From assembly GCA_013433145.1 (NCBI GenBank), contig CM024173.1, forward strand, positions 7,956,322 to 8,020,321: a stretch of DNA of 64,000 nt. The letters are read 5' to 3'. This document shows, one piece after another, positions 39,601-57,200 of this stretch. Position 1 is the stretch's first letter; every line of letters begins with the position of its first letter. The translations under genes and the position numbers were made by a program. The notes under the pieces were generated by a model that saw nothing but the letters and a program-made list of their open reading frames with translations, did not search any database and had not been told where the DNA came from. This DNA comes from Ascaris suum (Eukaryota > Nematoda > Chromadorea > Rhabditida > Ascarididae).

Positions 39601-42600
39601 GCTCTGCACCTTCTGTTGAGATGCGGTCGAGTAGACTGCGAGACGACGTAGGTATAAGGGCGAACAGTTTACCACACTTATACAGTAAGGTGCAAAACAT
39701 GCCGGGACTTGTTCACAAGGATGGCTTCGGTCGCCCCCACGATCCAGTAGTCGCCCCCGCGAACTCTATGCTAACGCTGATCTAGTGCGCTCCCTCGGCC
39801 ACGTGTAAGTCCACTCGGTCTTACGAACAATCTAGCAGCTTGAATGACCACGTGAGCACAACAACCCCTTTTACATCCTGTCGACCCTCCATCAGGCTAG
39901 TCTCATGACAAATGCTGCGCAGTCGTTTTATCTGCATGTATGCTTTTGACCTTCTTTGACTTACTTTGCATGGTGCACTATTCCCTCTTAATCTATGGCC
40001 GATAATCTGTAACCTACTTTAATGCTGTCCTCACTTTTGCTTGTCGTACGGAGCAAACTGAGTTTCATTCAGGATTAATCGTTGGTCTGAAGGCGTTCAT
40101 AACAGCTTACCTTTACCATCGGTTTCCAAGATTACGTAACAAGCTAGATGTTTTCTCCTATTTCTTCTTCCGTGTTCCAAACAATCTAGAGAAGTCGATG
40201 CACCTTCCTGCTCCTCGCGTCAAAATCACCAAGGCTTCAAGCAGCGATGCAAGCGATTCTCAGCTCAAAACATCATGCTCTTTGCGGGTACGTCTCCGCT
40301 TAAATATTTCATTCCGTTCACTAAAACCCTCAAATCGGAGCCACTCTCAGTAATGTCTCATAAAAGACGATGAAGCGAGACGAATCATGCTCACTTATTT
40401 CTCTGGACTTCTTATTGAATTTGTTTAGTTTTGCAGTATTTCTTAGACAGAATCTTTTTTGAAGGCATCGTTTGCCTTCAATTTAATTCATCCAGCGCAC
40501 TTCGCTTCTAGCGAGTAGAAACTCATATCACTACTAATTCCTTCTTAGTACATGATGGTAATGGCAACAATAACACTGTCTAATTCTCCTCTCAAGAGTT
40601 TCTAGAACTTATAGGTGCTGCGGAGCCGCTTCCGGTTTTTAGCCGCTCAGAAATTTTTGCTTTGGTTTTTTTCGCAACAGGTCGATATAATGTTGAGTAT
40701 TACGAGAAGAATTCTTTCCTTCATTTGTTGTATCACAGCTTTGATTTTCACGAAACGTTAGCTGCTTTCTTGCTCATGAAAATCTCTCATTCGCAAAAAT
40801 GCTTTGCGCGAACAATACTTCCTCTGAACACTTGACCACCGTCCCAAGTTTAATGAAACAGATCTGAGCCTGATGGACTCTCTTTTGAAGATGCAACCCT
40901 TTAAAAACTTTTCACGGAGTGGCATAATTGCAAAAAGGAAATCGTGTTGCTGTTCCTTACTGGGAAAATGCAGCTCAACATTGCAGAATATTGATATAAT
41001 GTCGTCGGTGGTGGATACGGCGCTGCTGCACACCCGGAAACGTTCCTTTACTACTGGCAACATCTTGGCCGATGACGCGGTACAAAATGACCTCACAAAG
41101 TCGAACAAGGAATGCACCTACAAGTCACTGAGCGTAAAAGATTTACAGAGTTCGTCGGCAAGGTTAACTCTCTCGCAAAGCATTGAGGATGAGGCACCGC
41201 CAGTGGAATGCATCATGGGTATGTTTCTGACACCTAGTCCATCTAGCAATCAATAACTTAGGCAATCTTCTTTCGTCAGTATATCTAAGATGACTTTTTA
41301 TCAGCTGATCCTTGTTATGTACTTGAGGTATGAAATAAAATATAAGCAATAAATTTCCACTAGTTGAGCCGCTTGCCCGACATCCTGCCAGGTTTGCATT
41401 TGCATATCCATATTTATTATGGAATATTCCGCCAAACACTCTAAAATAATTGTTTTGTAACCTCTCGATTAAAATAGGGTCATATGTTCATCAACAAAGA
41501 GGGCTTTTTTCTCGAGTATATTTTAAAGCGGTAATATTTCAGTGGAGTATTTCAGAGCGGTCGTGTATGCTAATTGATAAAAACAGGACTCTTGCGAAGC
41601 GTCTTCTCCATGGTACTCTTCTTCTCACGGAGACGTAAGACCACTTTTCATTTAAATTGCCGCTCTTTTCCGCCTTTTATCAATTCTTCTTTGTAGGAAA
41701 TAATCTTGTTTTTTTTTATTAAAATACAGCGAGTGTAACTGCAAGCCGAGTGAATGGAGCGTCGAATTCATGAGCGCTTTAGACCTTACCTGAAACTCAT
41801 TTGTTCGCACCTAGGAAGTTACGATGAGAGGGAAGAAGGGAGACAAGAAAGGAACGGGTAGGAAAGAGGAACGGAGAGTGACTTCGCGAAAATCCCCTCT
41901 TTACGTTATACATAATACACGATAAACGTAAGAATCCAAATTATAGACAATGCTTTGATTTCTGCGCTTAAGAAATTACTTCGAATAGCTCATTTAGGTG
42001 GAGATTGCTCACCGGTGCCGAAAAGACAATTACTAAAAAATACTTTGTCAGTTCGTTGCAATACGGCTGACAGTTTTGATGATAAACATATCTTGAGTGA
42101 TCGCTGAGCAAAGCGCTGAGATCGGCGTTTCATTGCCCTTCGACTCGTTTTTCGTTTTCTGTTATTTCTGTTTCGTGCATACGCATTTAAGTTATCGTTT
42201 GATGTAATAATCAAAAGGTGAATTCAACGCTATGAATTTAATTGTTTACAGTCTCTCAAGCAGCCTAAATTTGTGCTTTTATGATGAGATCTTTGAACTT
42301 TTGGACTTTAGAAAAAAATAAACGCTTCTCTTTTCGTTTCTTTGGTGTATTTTGAAATTTGTTTCCCTTGAAGGGACCAGTTCTTGAAGAATTGCTTATT
42401 TAGCTGATTATTGATTGATGATATACTTTTCAGTGAAATGTTGTTTCAACACAACCATGGTGATGCTGACACAAAGGATATTATTTATATGCCATTTGAT
42501 GAAATGCAGAAAATAATAAAGGTTCGAGGTTTTTGTGTTATTTGTGCTTTATATCTTTCTGGTTATAATCCCCTGAATCTGTGAGATTTCTTTTCGGAGG

Positions 42601-43135
42601 GAAGAGTGCTCTACTGCGACAATATTCTCGCTGCACCGCTCCAATTTAACCTTGATTCGGAACAGCTCCTAGGGAGTATGCGCATTTCTTCTCATGAGCT
42701 GGTTGCAAATTATTCAAAGAGCAAATTTTGGTGGCATCACCTCCTAGGGAGCAAATTGGCATCCTAGGGAGCAAAGGAATAAGTTAAGCTTGCGAGCAGT
42801 ATTCTCGTTTCGATAATGGTTCGAAGTAGAAACGAAGAAAACTTTAACTTTTAATTGCAGAATTTGAGAGAAAAACATTTGCTGAAAGATTTGCATCCAT
42901 CATTGTTTTGTACCTTAAACAATACAACCTTCCAAAATTTGTTTCGATGCAATCATATTAAAGAGAGCATTTCCTTCAGACTCACTCGCTTACGCCAATA
43001 CCTGGTAGAGCTATCGAAGTGTTGCTGGAATCAAGAAAGAGGCCTCTGATCTTCGTTGGAATCTCAAAGAGAGATGAATTCTTTGAAGCTATCATAAAGG
43101 CAGCCGCCGAAGCTGGCGTCAAGCTCACCTCATAA
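33607..43135 (+). CDS. GRAMD4-like protein: coiled-coil/linker, four membrane segments, C-terminal GRAM domain
   Basis: Exons 33607-33658, 34047-34100, 34565-34650, 35764-35932, 36399-36490, 36898-36992, 37459-37608, 38256-38365, 40073-40287, 40987-41218, 41556-41635, 42438-42524 (bounds within a base or two) and 42980-43135 join in one frame to TAA 43133-43135. Family landmarks appear in order: LSAHALRRDIRRC; a first membrane pair (YAHMFYHGYLWMSFLGIILL, LQLFFNYL); VFDVARRAQLVLEFFADLME; LFMWKRPDTTKKFC, which matches the conserved LFMW segment; a second membrane pair with GLIVGLKAFITAYLYHRFPR; then a GRAM domain from ERSCMLIDKNRTLAKRLLHG through MPFDEMQKIIK and IPGRAIEVLLESRKRPLIFV. Vertebrate GRAMD4 is an ER/mitochondria-associated membrane protein reported to promote E2F1-linked cell death; the role in nematodes is not inferable here. 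The N-terminus is incomplete in this model. The exon at 40987 could instead start at 40849, in the same frame. A foldback element and a poly-G tract lie just upstream in the 5' intron region. Confidence 0.85.
37995..38005. repeat. Poly-C tract in a GRAMD4-like intron
   Basis: Eleven consecutive C in the intron between the exons ending at 37608 and starting at 38256. Confidence 0.95.
39550..39905. other. GC-rich island inside a GRAMD4-like intron
   Basis: About 350 bases, clearly GC-richer than the flanks, with clusters such as GGTCGCCCCCACGATCC and CTCCCTCGGCCACGTG. It lies in the 1.7 kb intron 38366-40072. No reading frame joins the neighbouring exons and no similarity to the element families at 13, 23 or 32 kb is apparent. 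It may be an inserted non-autonomous repeat or a regulatory island. Confidence 0.35.
42666..42775. repeat. CCTAGGGAG short repeats in the last GRAMD4-like intron
   Basis: CTCCTAGGGAG occurs near 42666 and again at 42741, and TCCTAGGGAGCAAA recurs at 42742 and 42762. The last two copies are direct repeats 20 bases apart. They lie between the last two coding exons. Confidence 0.75.
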
Positions 43136-43322
43136 TCTTTTTATATTCGGTATTGCTCGTGACCTCATTGTCGAAAATTGCTTTGGAACTTTCTTCTACA
43201 CCTTATTTTATCTGCTTTTTCTTTTTTTTTGCTCAATGCTTTTCCTCTCTTCCTCCCGTTTCGGTTGCATATTGATCAAATTTGACTTCCTCTGCTTTAA
43301 TATGTTTGTTGTCTTCGCAACA

Positions 43323-43328
43323 AATAAA
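43323..43328 (+). terminator. Candidate poly(A) signal of the GRAMD4-like gene
   Basis: AATAAA located 188 bases after the stop codon, followed by a T/GT-rich stretch. This is the first such hexamer downstream of the stop on this strand that I noticed. Confidence 0.5.
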
Positions 43329-45481
43329 CTTTTCAACTGTTGTTCAGTTTGTTGTATTTATTGTTCATCTTTGTATGCAGTAAATATATTCGAGTGTTGT
43401 CTGCCACTTTCAGCCATCATTTCAACGACCATTCTTTTACCTTTGTAAGGTCCACTTTAACAATCCGGCATCTTCACTTTATGCAGCAGTAGGAACTTAT
43501 TCAAATCCATTACTGTTATGATACCTTTCCAATATTTCTACCCACTTTTGTTGAATTCGTTGACTAATTATCGATAGTTAGCCTTTTTCGAGTGTATTTC
43601 AGTAGATTTCCATGCCCTTCCCATAAAAAAGTCAAAAATCTCCACTTTCTATAGTAATTGAATAAAGGCTTTGAATATCTAATTATACGCGAAGGATAAA
43701 TCTGCGAGCATGCTGCTGATAGGTGATTTCAAGTGAAATAATGATGGCAATTGACGGTGTCTTAATGATTATCAATTTTAAGTAATTTCTGGTTAATGTG
43801 CATAGCAAATAAAGCAGATTATTGAGTATTGCATCGGTGTAAGTGCAATATCAGTGACAGGTCATCTCTTGATGAATGAATTTGGCAAGTGGAGTGTTGC
43901 AGATGCCACAGAAATAATTTTGTGGGCAATGAACGAGAATTTCCACGAATGCTTATGCAGCAAATATATTTGAGTGTTGGAGCCTACCTGTACAACTTGC
44001 ATGTACAAAGTTGCATTAGAAAACCACCTCCAACAAAAACAATTGCAGAATCCAGCTTTTTTCCGGTGAAGTCTAAGAGCGAGAAATAAAAGGAATCCTT
44101 TTGCTTCTCTTTCATTTTTACTCCCTAATGAACGAAACGTTCTGCCAAAGTAGCAGAATGCCTCATAAAATGTGCATCTTTCCAAAAAAAGGAATTGAAA
44201 AGTGCTCTGAAAGTTATTTTGCTTTTCATGATGAGGGTCGAAATCGATTTGTCGTTCTTATATGGAATGTCCCAGTAATATTTGTTGTTCGTTTGTGTCG
44301 TCGTGAATGAGTTTTTTTTTATCTCTATGACAAGACGTTGCACTCCGACGTTGTTGTCACAAGTGAACCGATGTGCCGAGCGCAGTCAAGAACTGAAGGC
44401 TATACGCAAGTGGCATGTGACCTGGAATCTTCCACTGTTCTTTGCACCGCTCTTAGCGTTCTGGTTGCTAATCCCTGATTGTTTTGTTTTAACGTTCACT
44501 TCTACAGTAACGTCATGTCTGTCTCTATCTCCGATTAGTTCACTTTGCGAAGACAACAACTACCGCTATAAGGTTTTGTTGGTATAAACCAGATATAATT
44601 TACACCGCAGATTGATCTCCCGAATTCATCTTCATTCCAGTCGGTTATATTCTGAATGAGTCGTCAGTGAAAAGTTTCAGTAGACAAAGTTTGTCTTAGG
44701 ATCATTCGATCGCAGCTCGAATCCGACTTTTTTTCAGATCTGTGCAACCAGTAGAAACACATACTAGTGGCCACTCTCTCGCTGTTTTTGGCTCTCTGGG
44801 CAGCCGACTGCTTCAGCGCGGCAAATGCCGGTTAACGTGGTCAGCTTTTCCATTGACTGTGCACTTTGGCGAAGTGTTCTTTACATTCAGTGCTTTCATC
44901 ATGAAAACCACTAAACTAACTTTCGAGGGCTTGATGGAGACACTCCACATCAAACGACGGCAATGGTCACTCTCTACTCCAAAACTGACCCTTAGGCTTT
45001 GAAGGAGCTATAACTACTGAGCAAGCCTAAAAATCTTACGCATTTTGCAACCAGTCAGGTTTCGCTCATTTGTTAAGAAACTGTGAAACTGGTTGATCTC
45101 ATAAAGAGGAATGCAAAAATCACATTTCATGCCACCACCTTGACGTGTTTTTCCATATTGTTCAAAATAATAAAATAATAACATTAAATGCATTGTGCAC
45201 CAACAATCTGCTGTCGCAGAAATTATAAACTTTCTCATCTTTGGAGATGATACAAATGCTCGCACGAAGGAACACCTTTCCAGTAACACCATCAGCGCTG
45301 TGTTATGAAGAGTGGTTGCCTGTACAGCAAAAACTGAAATAAAACGTCCACTTAACAAACTTTCTTTTGCTGATGAACCCTTTCCTCAAATTTTAGCCAA
45401 AGCATGGTCTCTACCTTGACAGACCTCGCCTCCTCAACATGGTTGTTCTAAAAGCCCTGGAATATATTTCCCTTTGGTCTT

Positions 45482-45542
45482 TATGTATTCAACTTTTTTA
45501 TGCTTTTTCCTTCTTATGTATTCAACTATTCATGTATTCAAC
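45482..45542. repeat. TATGTATTCAACT short repeats
   Basis: TATGTATTCAACT occurs at 45482-45494 and 45515-45527, and CATGTATTCAAC at 45531-45542. Confidence 0.8.
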
Positions 45543-48500
45543 AAATATTTTACAATTTTTACGATGTAATCAATGAGAGCTCGCAATACATACACGTGCT
45601 ACTAGAGGACAGAGTGCCCAGTCCGCAGTGTTCTCAAGTCGTCATGAAGCCTCACAGCGACCACATTTTTTCTTTGGAGACCTCAAGAGTGCAGTTTTTG
45701 AAGAGCAGAACTTTAGTCCCAGGTTCCTCTTACACAAAAGGATTCTTGTGATGTCGATTTTCCGTTTCAAAAACGTCACTTTCACAGTTTTCAAGCAAAA
45801 ATAAGCCTCACAAGTTTGACAATGAATTAAAAACTTCGAAAGAGAGGCATCTCATCTCGTACTGTTACCCAAGCCCTATTGATTTCATTGCTTTTATTTA
45901 CTCCTCTAACAAAGGAACAGACTTCAGTTGAGCACTTTTCAATCAGCGATCACGGCGATTCGAATTCTGCTTCACTTCGTGGAATATCTTTTTCTCTTTT
46001 ACTGCTGTGTTTTCCTTTCTCCGTCCATTTATCGGAACAATTTCACTATTTTCATGATGAATTTGCATGCACATTTTCTTACCTCCAGTCGGTAAGCTAC
46101 TATCAGCTTCGCGAATCATCAAGTATTTCTCGAGAATTCACGGAGGCAGTTTAAATTTGAAACTGTCAAGCTGGCAGATCACTTCTGGCAGAGCGAAGGG
46201 AAAAGTGCAAGGATTGGTCACCTTCCAGTAAAAAGCGCCCTAAAACGACGGAATCGTCATGTTTTCGGCTGGTCTCAACGTTCCAAATTTGCAAAATTTG
46301 TTTATTTAATCTTCTTGCCTCTTAGTTTCAACTCGGAGGACACCTCAGCTGGTGCTAAAAAATGTAATGGGTATGATGAGTGAACACAAATCACACGACG
46401 ACCTCCTCGTATATCACGTCTCACGTTGATCAATCAAAATTGAAAGGAGTTGGAGATATTTGAAGATGGAAGAAAACCTTGTTAGTTCACTTCGTTCAGA
46501 CAAGTTTGATAAATTTGCACGAGTTTGGAATCAAGTGAAATATTGAAGCATTACTGCTCATAATCACAAATTTGTTGGTAGCTGACGAAACTGACTGCTA
46601 GAATGAAAGAAATGCTGCCGCGCATATCGTGCCAGCTGGCTGGCATCCTCCATCTGTTTTTCGACATTTCACTCCAACTCGTGGTACTTCGTGCAACAAC
46701 TAAGAAATTCAGTACTCTCTATGCTCTTTGTGCTTGTTTACTGTTTGACTGCGTGTCTCCTGCTGGGAATGAGAAATTCACGATTGACTCTCTCTCGTCA
46801 CCTCCCAATAGTTGAAGAATCGGCTAGAAAGAAAGGAAGGGGGAGGGTGCGTTGCTCATTTGCTGTATAAAAACTTTAGTAATCCATAGGAAGCATAGAC
46901 TGCGCACGTCCACCTTGCCCATCGATTACCTTCTATTGGTTCAGGTGAACCGGGTCGTAATTGCTGTTAGCACCAATTTCCGCAGTGCTGACCACCTCCA
47001 CTTCTACACTTATGTAACAATGCGAATCAAAACGGATCGAGTCAAAGCAAATTACCGTGTATTTGTCAACTTTGCTTTTTACTCGCATTTCTCAATAGCA
47101 AGTCCAACCGAAGTCGGCGGATCCCGAATCAAATTACGGATCCCGAAATGCGAATCAAATTACCAACTTCCCAGGATCGCCCAGTTTGACTAATCCAAAT
47201 TCCCTTGCCCTCTCGTAATTTGGCGTGCGTGAATTGTATCAAAGAAAACTGGGTTTGGCACACTGCCAAGTGAGCTTCCATGAGAAAGTGTGGTTGCTGA
47301 AGATTTCACTGACTCAAGTTCCACCTGATGGTGCTAATCTTGCTTCCTCATACATGATGGCTCCCACACACTTGAATACGTTTTGAGAAGCGATATGCGA
47401 TGTGCTCACCTCTATGAGCATATGGGTGCGTCTATCTATCTCTCTGCAGGGTGCTTCATTAAGTTTGGAGTAGAAGCCAATTGCGGAACGCTACTACTAT
47501 TAAACTCATTCCTCAATCTTCGGAGCGTGAGGACCCTAGGGGGGCGCCACGTCCCCAAGGACCCTCTTCTAAGAGAAATTCCACCTGCAGGGACTTTAAC
47601 ATAGGTGGAAGTGACAGCCGATCCACAGAATCGTTTTTTGAACGATGATGGCAACGAACCAAAAGTCAGCAAATTGGTTGCAGCCGAAAATGCCAGAAAA
47701 GTCCAAACCTAAATTTCTGTTTACAACCGAAACTCGGTCGATGGATTACCATCGATACTTTGGAATAACCGAAAAGTGAAATGTCTTCGTACACTCCCTA
47801 ACAATCGATGTGATGAGTATCACTATAGAGATCGGATGGAAATCAAACAACGAAGCCGCACTCGACAAACAGCGAATGAAAATTGCAAACAATTTAGGCA
47901 ATATAAGTAAGATTGCTCCTATAATAATCGAACTCCTTGCATTTGTGTGTTTTACAGTGTTGGAGATGTGACATTTAGATATGCGGCTGTTGTTGACAAG
48001 AATGCTTAGAACTTGCTGCAAGTGCAGGGCGACTACTGGAAGAGAAATGCACGTTTAGTTCGTCAAAATTGAACGAGATCCATTTCGTCTGGACCAGAGA
48101 AAGCTGCCCCATACCTGATCAATGGTCGACGCAATTGAAGATGATTTGAAGATTGTTGGTGCTCATCGAAACTTTGACGTCATCTACAAAGAGGAAGCAT
48201 TTGAATTTGGAGGGCATGCAGTCGGGTAGATGACTCATAAGTGAGGAAGGGAGGAAAGCCGACGGCAGGTCCTTGAGGAACACTAATGCTGACCTCCTGA
48301 ACGTCGCATATAGACCCTCGGAAGTCAGTAAACGGAAACGTATAGAAAGGAAGTTGCAAAGTCAACGCAGTAGAATTTCTGGTTCCTCAAGACTTCAATC
48401 CGAGGAACGTCTCAAACAACGAAACTCAACTAAACACCAGTACGACGCTAAGGTGAAGAACTCAATTAAAGCTGCTATCACGTTGAACGTGTGAACGCAA

Positions 48501-50003
48501 ATGTTGAAGCGTTTCAACAATAACAGCTGAAGTTGATCTAACGTTGTAGAAGGCATAGTGGAATTGCGAGGAAACAACATATTGAGAGACTCATCCAGGA
48601 AAGAAGCAGCTGCCCTTACCATCATCCGACACTACATACGCAAGCGATATTGGCCGGTGACTCTGAGGTCTTATCTTGGATGCTTTTCTACGAATGGCCT
48701 GCGTAATTACTTTTTCCACTCACCAACTGAGTGGACGGGAGCCTGACCTGCTATTAAGTTGCAACCTTTGGGAAAGGCCAAACGTGATGCACATAATTAG
48801 TAAACTCACTTCATCGCTAGTAGACAATGTGCGAAGTATTATGCAATGCGAGATGAAAATAAGCAGAGTTCCACTACTCCTGTACTGTTTCAGGTTGCAC
48901 CCTATCATGTGCTGATTCCGATAACGCTGTCGTTCATGAGAAAAGAATGAAAAAAATTCATCTCGCACAGCACGTAATATAACGATGGTTTGGTAGTGGA
49001 TAAAAGCATCACCGCCCTTGACAGTGCGATGAATACGAAAAAGTCGAAAGGCATCACAGTGGGGATACGACGAGCGTATAGCACAATCCCTTGGCAGTAG
49101 CAATGTTATATAACTCATCGTGCAGCAGCGCCACAATTTTTGAAGAAATATCCATTGAAACAATGCAATTGAGAGTCTGAACAAAGTGATGAAGCTCCAA
49201 TAAAATCCGCACCTTCTGCCATCGCATGAATTGATTTCCAACGAAACACTTGCCAAACCAAATGTTTCGAAGCAGTCGAATCCACTCGATTTTCTCCTTT
49301 TTGAAAAAAGACATTTGAAGTATATTCCAACATCGCTGCGTCATTTGAGTCAATTTTCGGATTAAACACTTTATTGCCTCAAGAACAACATCGTTGCCTC
49401 TGCAAAAACATGAAGAGAATATTCCCTTTTGTCATAAACATTTCAGATCATTCAGCTAGTGAGATAAAAATCGTGACGCTTATAACTATGCAGTACATTT
49501 AACAGCGTCCGAACACATAACACAACAAAGACATGTAACGTTCCCCTTCCCCCTCCCCTTCCATATATGGTAATCGAACCTCAACGTCGCACCTTTCCTT
49601 TTACCAGGATTTTTTCATTTCTCTTATACAATCAACTAAAAGAGCATAAAAATGTGACTGTTTTCATACGAAACAATGACGTTTACTTCTGCATTGTAGG
49701 TAGAAATCAGTGGAGCTGCAAAAAAGATTTTTATGGGGAGGGACGGTGCTCAAAACAGAAATGAAATCCCCTAGAGACCTTCCCCCTCTCCTCTCCCACA
49801 TCCCAAAAGCCCAATACATCATTTACGAGGAATGGAAATGACCTCTGCGCAGGTGTAGCATCTGACAACCAAAGCACACACGGAACAACGGTAAAACGAT
49901 GAGACATTTATCAAAAGAAAAGAAAATAACGCATAAATGTAGAATAAGTGGTCGATGAAAGAGTAATCTGAAACGGAACGCCAAGCCAAACAGCCTCCTG
50001 GAA

Positions 50004-54158
<4,155 letters not shown>

Positions 54159-54171
<13 letters not shown>

Positions 54172-54246
54172 AGGAGGTTTCCAAGCGGCGTTTGAGAGAT
54201 CGCGGTGTTCGAGTTTGCTTCTCCGATAACTCGATAGAGGTGGAAG
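54159..54246 (+). promoter_or_regulatory. Probable spliced-leader acceptor and short 5' UTR of INTS11
   Basis: AAAAGTATTTCAG ends at 54171, giving a 75-base leader before the ATG at 54247. A strong acceptor with no gene upstream on this strand fits nematode trans-splicing. Confidence 0.45.
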
Positions 54247-57200
54247 ATGCCATTCCTTAAGGTATGACTTGTGTCTTTTTTGTTCTCGTCGAAATTTTCC
54301 ATCTCTTCTGAAATTTGCTCGAAGTGCCCTGTTATTAGTTTTGACTCTTCGAATACCTTCATTCACTGATATAGGACATATGAAGATGTTGTAACCTTCT
54401 AATGGCGTCTGGGAGAAAGCTCGATATGTCCTCTAACTAGAAGCATTGGTATTAGGCGCTTTTCCTCATTCTATAAAGTACAGCACCGTTGTAGTGATAC
54501 GGCATTGCAACGGTGGTGCAACGTTCTCTGGGAAAGGAGAGGAACGTTATCCTCATTTTCGGGTTTATTACCCCTTCCTTTTATTGCTTATCGGTTCGAT
54601 AAAGCAAAAGAAATGATCCATGTTCCCGTCTACCTTTCTTACATCCATAGAAGAATATGTACAGTAAGCATTTCTGTGGAAATATTACCGTCTTCTTGTG
54701 AAACATAGTAGCATTAAGGTGCTGGTAATAAGTGGGAAAATTTTGGCATGGCCGCAATTCGAAGGAAAAACACTGCTGGGACAATGTCCGCATCCGTTTC
54801 CCCGACTCCTCCCATCGTCTCTGAGTTGCATCTTGCTAGAATCGTTTTTATTCCCAGATTGTGGTGTTTTGAACTTGAGAAGTCGATAAAATTGCCTTCC
54901 TTAAAGGAGGTGTCGTAGATCTGTGGAAGTTGTTTTGGCATTTTGTTTCCACAACGTTGCGGAAAAATATTTGGAATGATGAAGCAGGTGAAATTCAAAG
55001 TTTCTTAACAGTCGATTGAAGACCTTCTTCGTGCTTTCTCCACTTCGCTTTATCTCTATGTCTTTTTTCACGCCACTTCACGTTTTCAATGCCGATTTCA
55101 GGTGACACCTTTGGGTGCTGGTCAGGATGTGGGTCGAAGTTGCATTCTGCTGTCGATAGGAGGCAAGAATGTTATGCTTGATTGTGGTATGCATATGGGC
55201 TATCAGGATGAACGACGTTTCCCCGACTTCAGGTGGGCTATCTTCTTTTTTTCCATTTCTTTTAGGCATTTGGGACAGTCAGTTTATGCCTCATATCTGA
55301 GTTTTTGTATCGTACTCGCTGATCTCTGGCATTGGAAGGTTTGCGCCGTGACCGCGGTCTTTAGACGACCTCGTCATACGTGTCCTCGCATGTTTTAACT
55401 GAGGAGTATTGCGACATTTACGCCTTGTGCCTTGACTTTTAGTTGCATGGGAATCGCATCACACTCACAACGCAGGGAGCCGTTTTGCTTTTCGTTTTGC
55501 TCAAAATGAACACTTTCACTGTGGGGCAGTTATTTTCTTCGAATTAAACAGTCTTTATTTGAGAACTTTTTGCTGAAAACAAATTCATTGCATATATAGT
55601 GAAACTCACCTCTCCAATCTTTGTTCGTTCTCATTAGCGCTCTTATTTACTGCGTCGCATTGATTTCTTTGCTCAAATTGCCACTTTTGATTCCTTGCTT
55701 GCACAAGCATGTCAGTGCACTTCCTTTATTACCTATTCCCGCGCTACCTGATTTATCTATATGAGGTTTTAGAGAACGTTGCGTCGAAATGTTCCTCGGA
55801 AAGGTACTGTCACCTCTTCTACTCCCTCCCCCTCCCCCTTCTCCCATCACCACATTTAAGTAATTCAGACAGCCAAATATGATTATGAGTGATGCCTTTC
55901 ACAATTTGCTATTCATTTGAACTCAGTTGCGCAGGAAAGCTCGAAAATGCTGCCACCTTGATCGTTTTGGGAAAAGAGTTGATTTTTGTTAACTTTTATG
56001 AAGTTTCTCGGGGGATGCCAATGAGAGTATTTGTCTATGTATCCTGGTATTTCCACCTGTCATCTGTCTTTGTACTGCCAAGTTTACTCTTTTATAGAAG
56101 GCCCATTTGTTAAACTCCTATGCAGTAATTGCACCAATAAAAACACTGAAAGCTATCAAGAGTATAGTACATTGTTTGGCATCGTGCCGTCATGCTTCCC
56201 GGCACTTGTGCAATCGATTCAGTTGCATTGGTAAAGGGGGAAGTCTGCTTCTCCAAAACCTTACAAGAGGTCAGTCGATATTTCGATTAGAACAGCATTT
56301 CTTCCAGTTTCTTTGTTTTGTTTGAACAATATTTCAGTCAGAACAGCAATTTCAATGAGTTTTGAGGGAACCACCCACCCTCCCCCTTCCCCCCCCCCCT
56401 TTCTTAGCTAGAACAGTGCATTCTCGTGCTTTTGGCTTGTATTCAATGGTTCTCTAAACTCGCATTCTACTCGATAGATTTTTGACAAAAGCGCCACTAA
56501 TGGATTTTATTTTCGAGTAGCAGATTTGTTTGGTAGCTTTTCATTGCGGCGATTTTCTTGCCCCCTTAGCTCCATTACATGTTTCGTCGAGTGTGCTGCA
56601 GTTTTTTTATACTTCGTTTTCATAATTAAGCTGAGATATTTTTGATGCTGAGATATGTGTTATTGGTGTTTTCTCGATACCAAATGGTCCTTTCAACGGT
56701 TGTGCACTTGACGGTGAGTGAAGAAGGTGGCAGAAATGTAGCTGCACGAAAACACCTCAATGAATTTATCACTCTAAAGCGAAGAGCCGATGGAAGTGAC
56801 TTCGTGACAGTGATTGTGACGTTGGAATTTCTATAACAAACCCATTGCCATACGTTTTTCGAATCACCTTACTTCAGCGGATCTGCGATGGCCCTTTTGC
56901 TCTGTTTTCTCGAAAATCGACAGTTTTAATCAATGTATTCTCTTATTATAAACTATGAACGTAATCAAAAATGATTTTTTTCTATTGTTTCTGTGATTGA
57001 TTTGTCGGTAGTCGCTCGCATAACATATCATAACGATTCCCTTCTATGATTGATCGCAACTTTCGGCACTTGTTTCGATGTTCTGATTGTTGCATTTCTC
57101 TAATAGTCTGTCTTTTTTTTTGCATAAATTGTGGATGTAATTTTAAGAGATTCCTTCTCCGATAACGTTTAAAGAATGTTTTGCAGTTATATAAGCGGCG

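Larger units (their letters stand above)
43136..50003. other. Intergenic stretch without a supported gene
   Basis: An AATAAA at 43323-43328, 188 bases after the GRAMD4-like stop, is a plausible polyadenylation signal. A short TATGTATTCAACT repeat lies at 45482-45542 and a small direct repeat (CGGATCCCGAA) near 47118-47150. The longest ORF of the whole window (178 codons, minus, 48720-49256) is here but has no recognisable motif. A moderately GC-rich patch at 47520-47600 carries the inverted repeat TTCCACCT/AGGTGGAA. No exon chain could be assembled on either strand. Confidence 0.5.

Noticed and set aside
42861..43049. Open frame starting after TTGCAG, reading NLREKHLLKDLHPS
   Set aside because: Splicing from the previous exon to 42980 instead gives THSLTPIPGRAIEVLLESRK, which matches the GRAM domain and reaches a proper stop. 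The longer frame is intronic sequence plus a wrong frame.
48273..48494. Arg/Ser/Gln-rich 73-codon ORF that might be a transposon fragment
   Set aside because: No motif of transposase or reverse transcriptase was found in it or in adjacent frames.
48720..49256. 178-codon ORF on the minus strand, the longest in the window
   Set aside because: It shows no family similarity, coherent domain pattern or splice partners. It overlaps other open frames on both strands, so it looks like chance.
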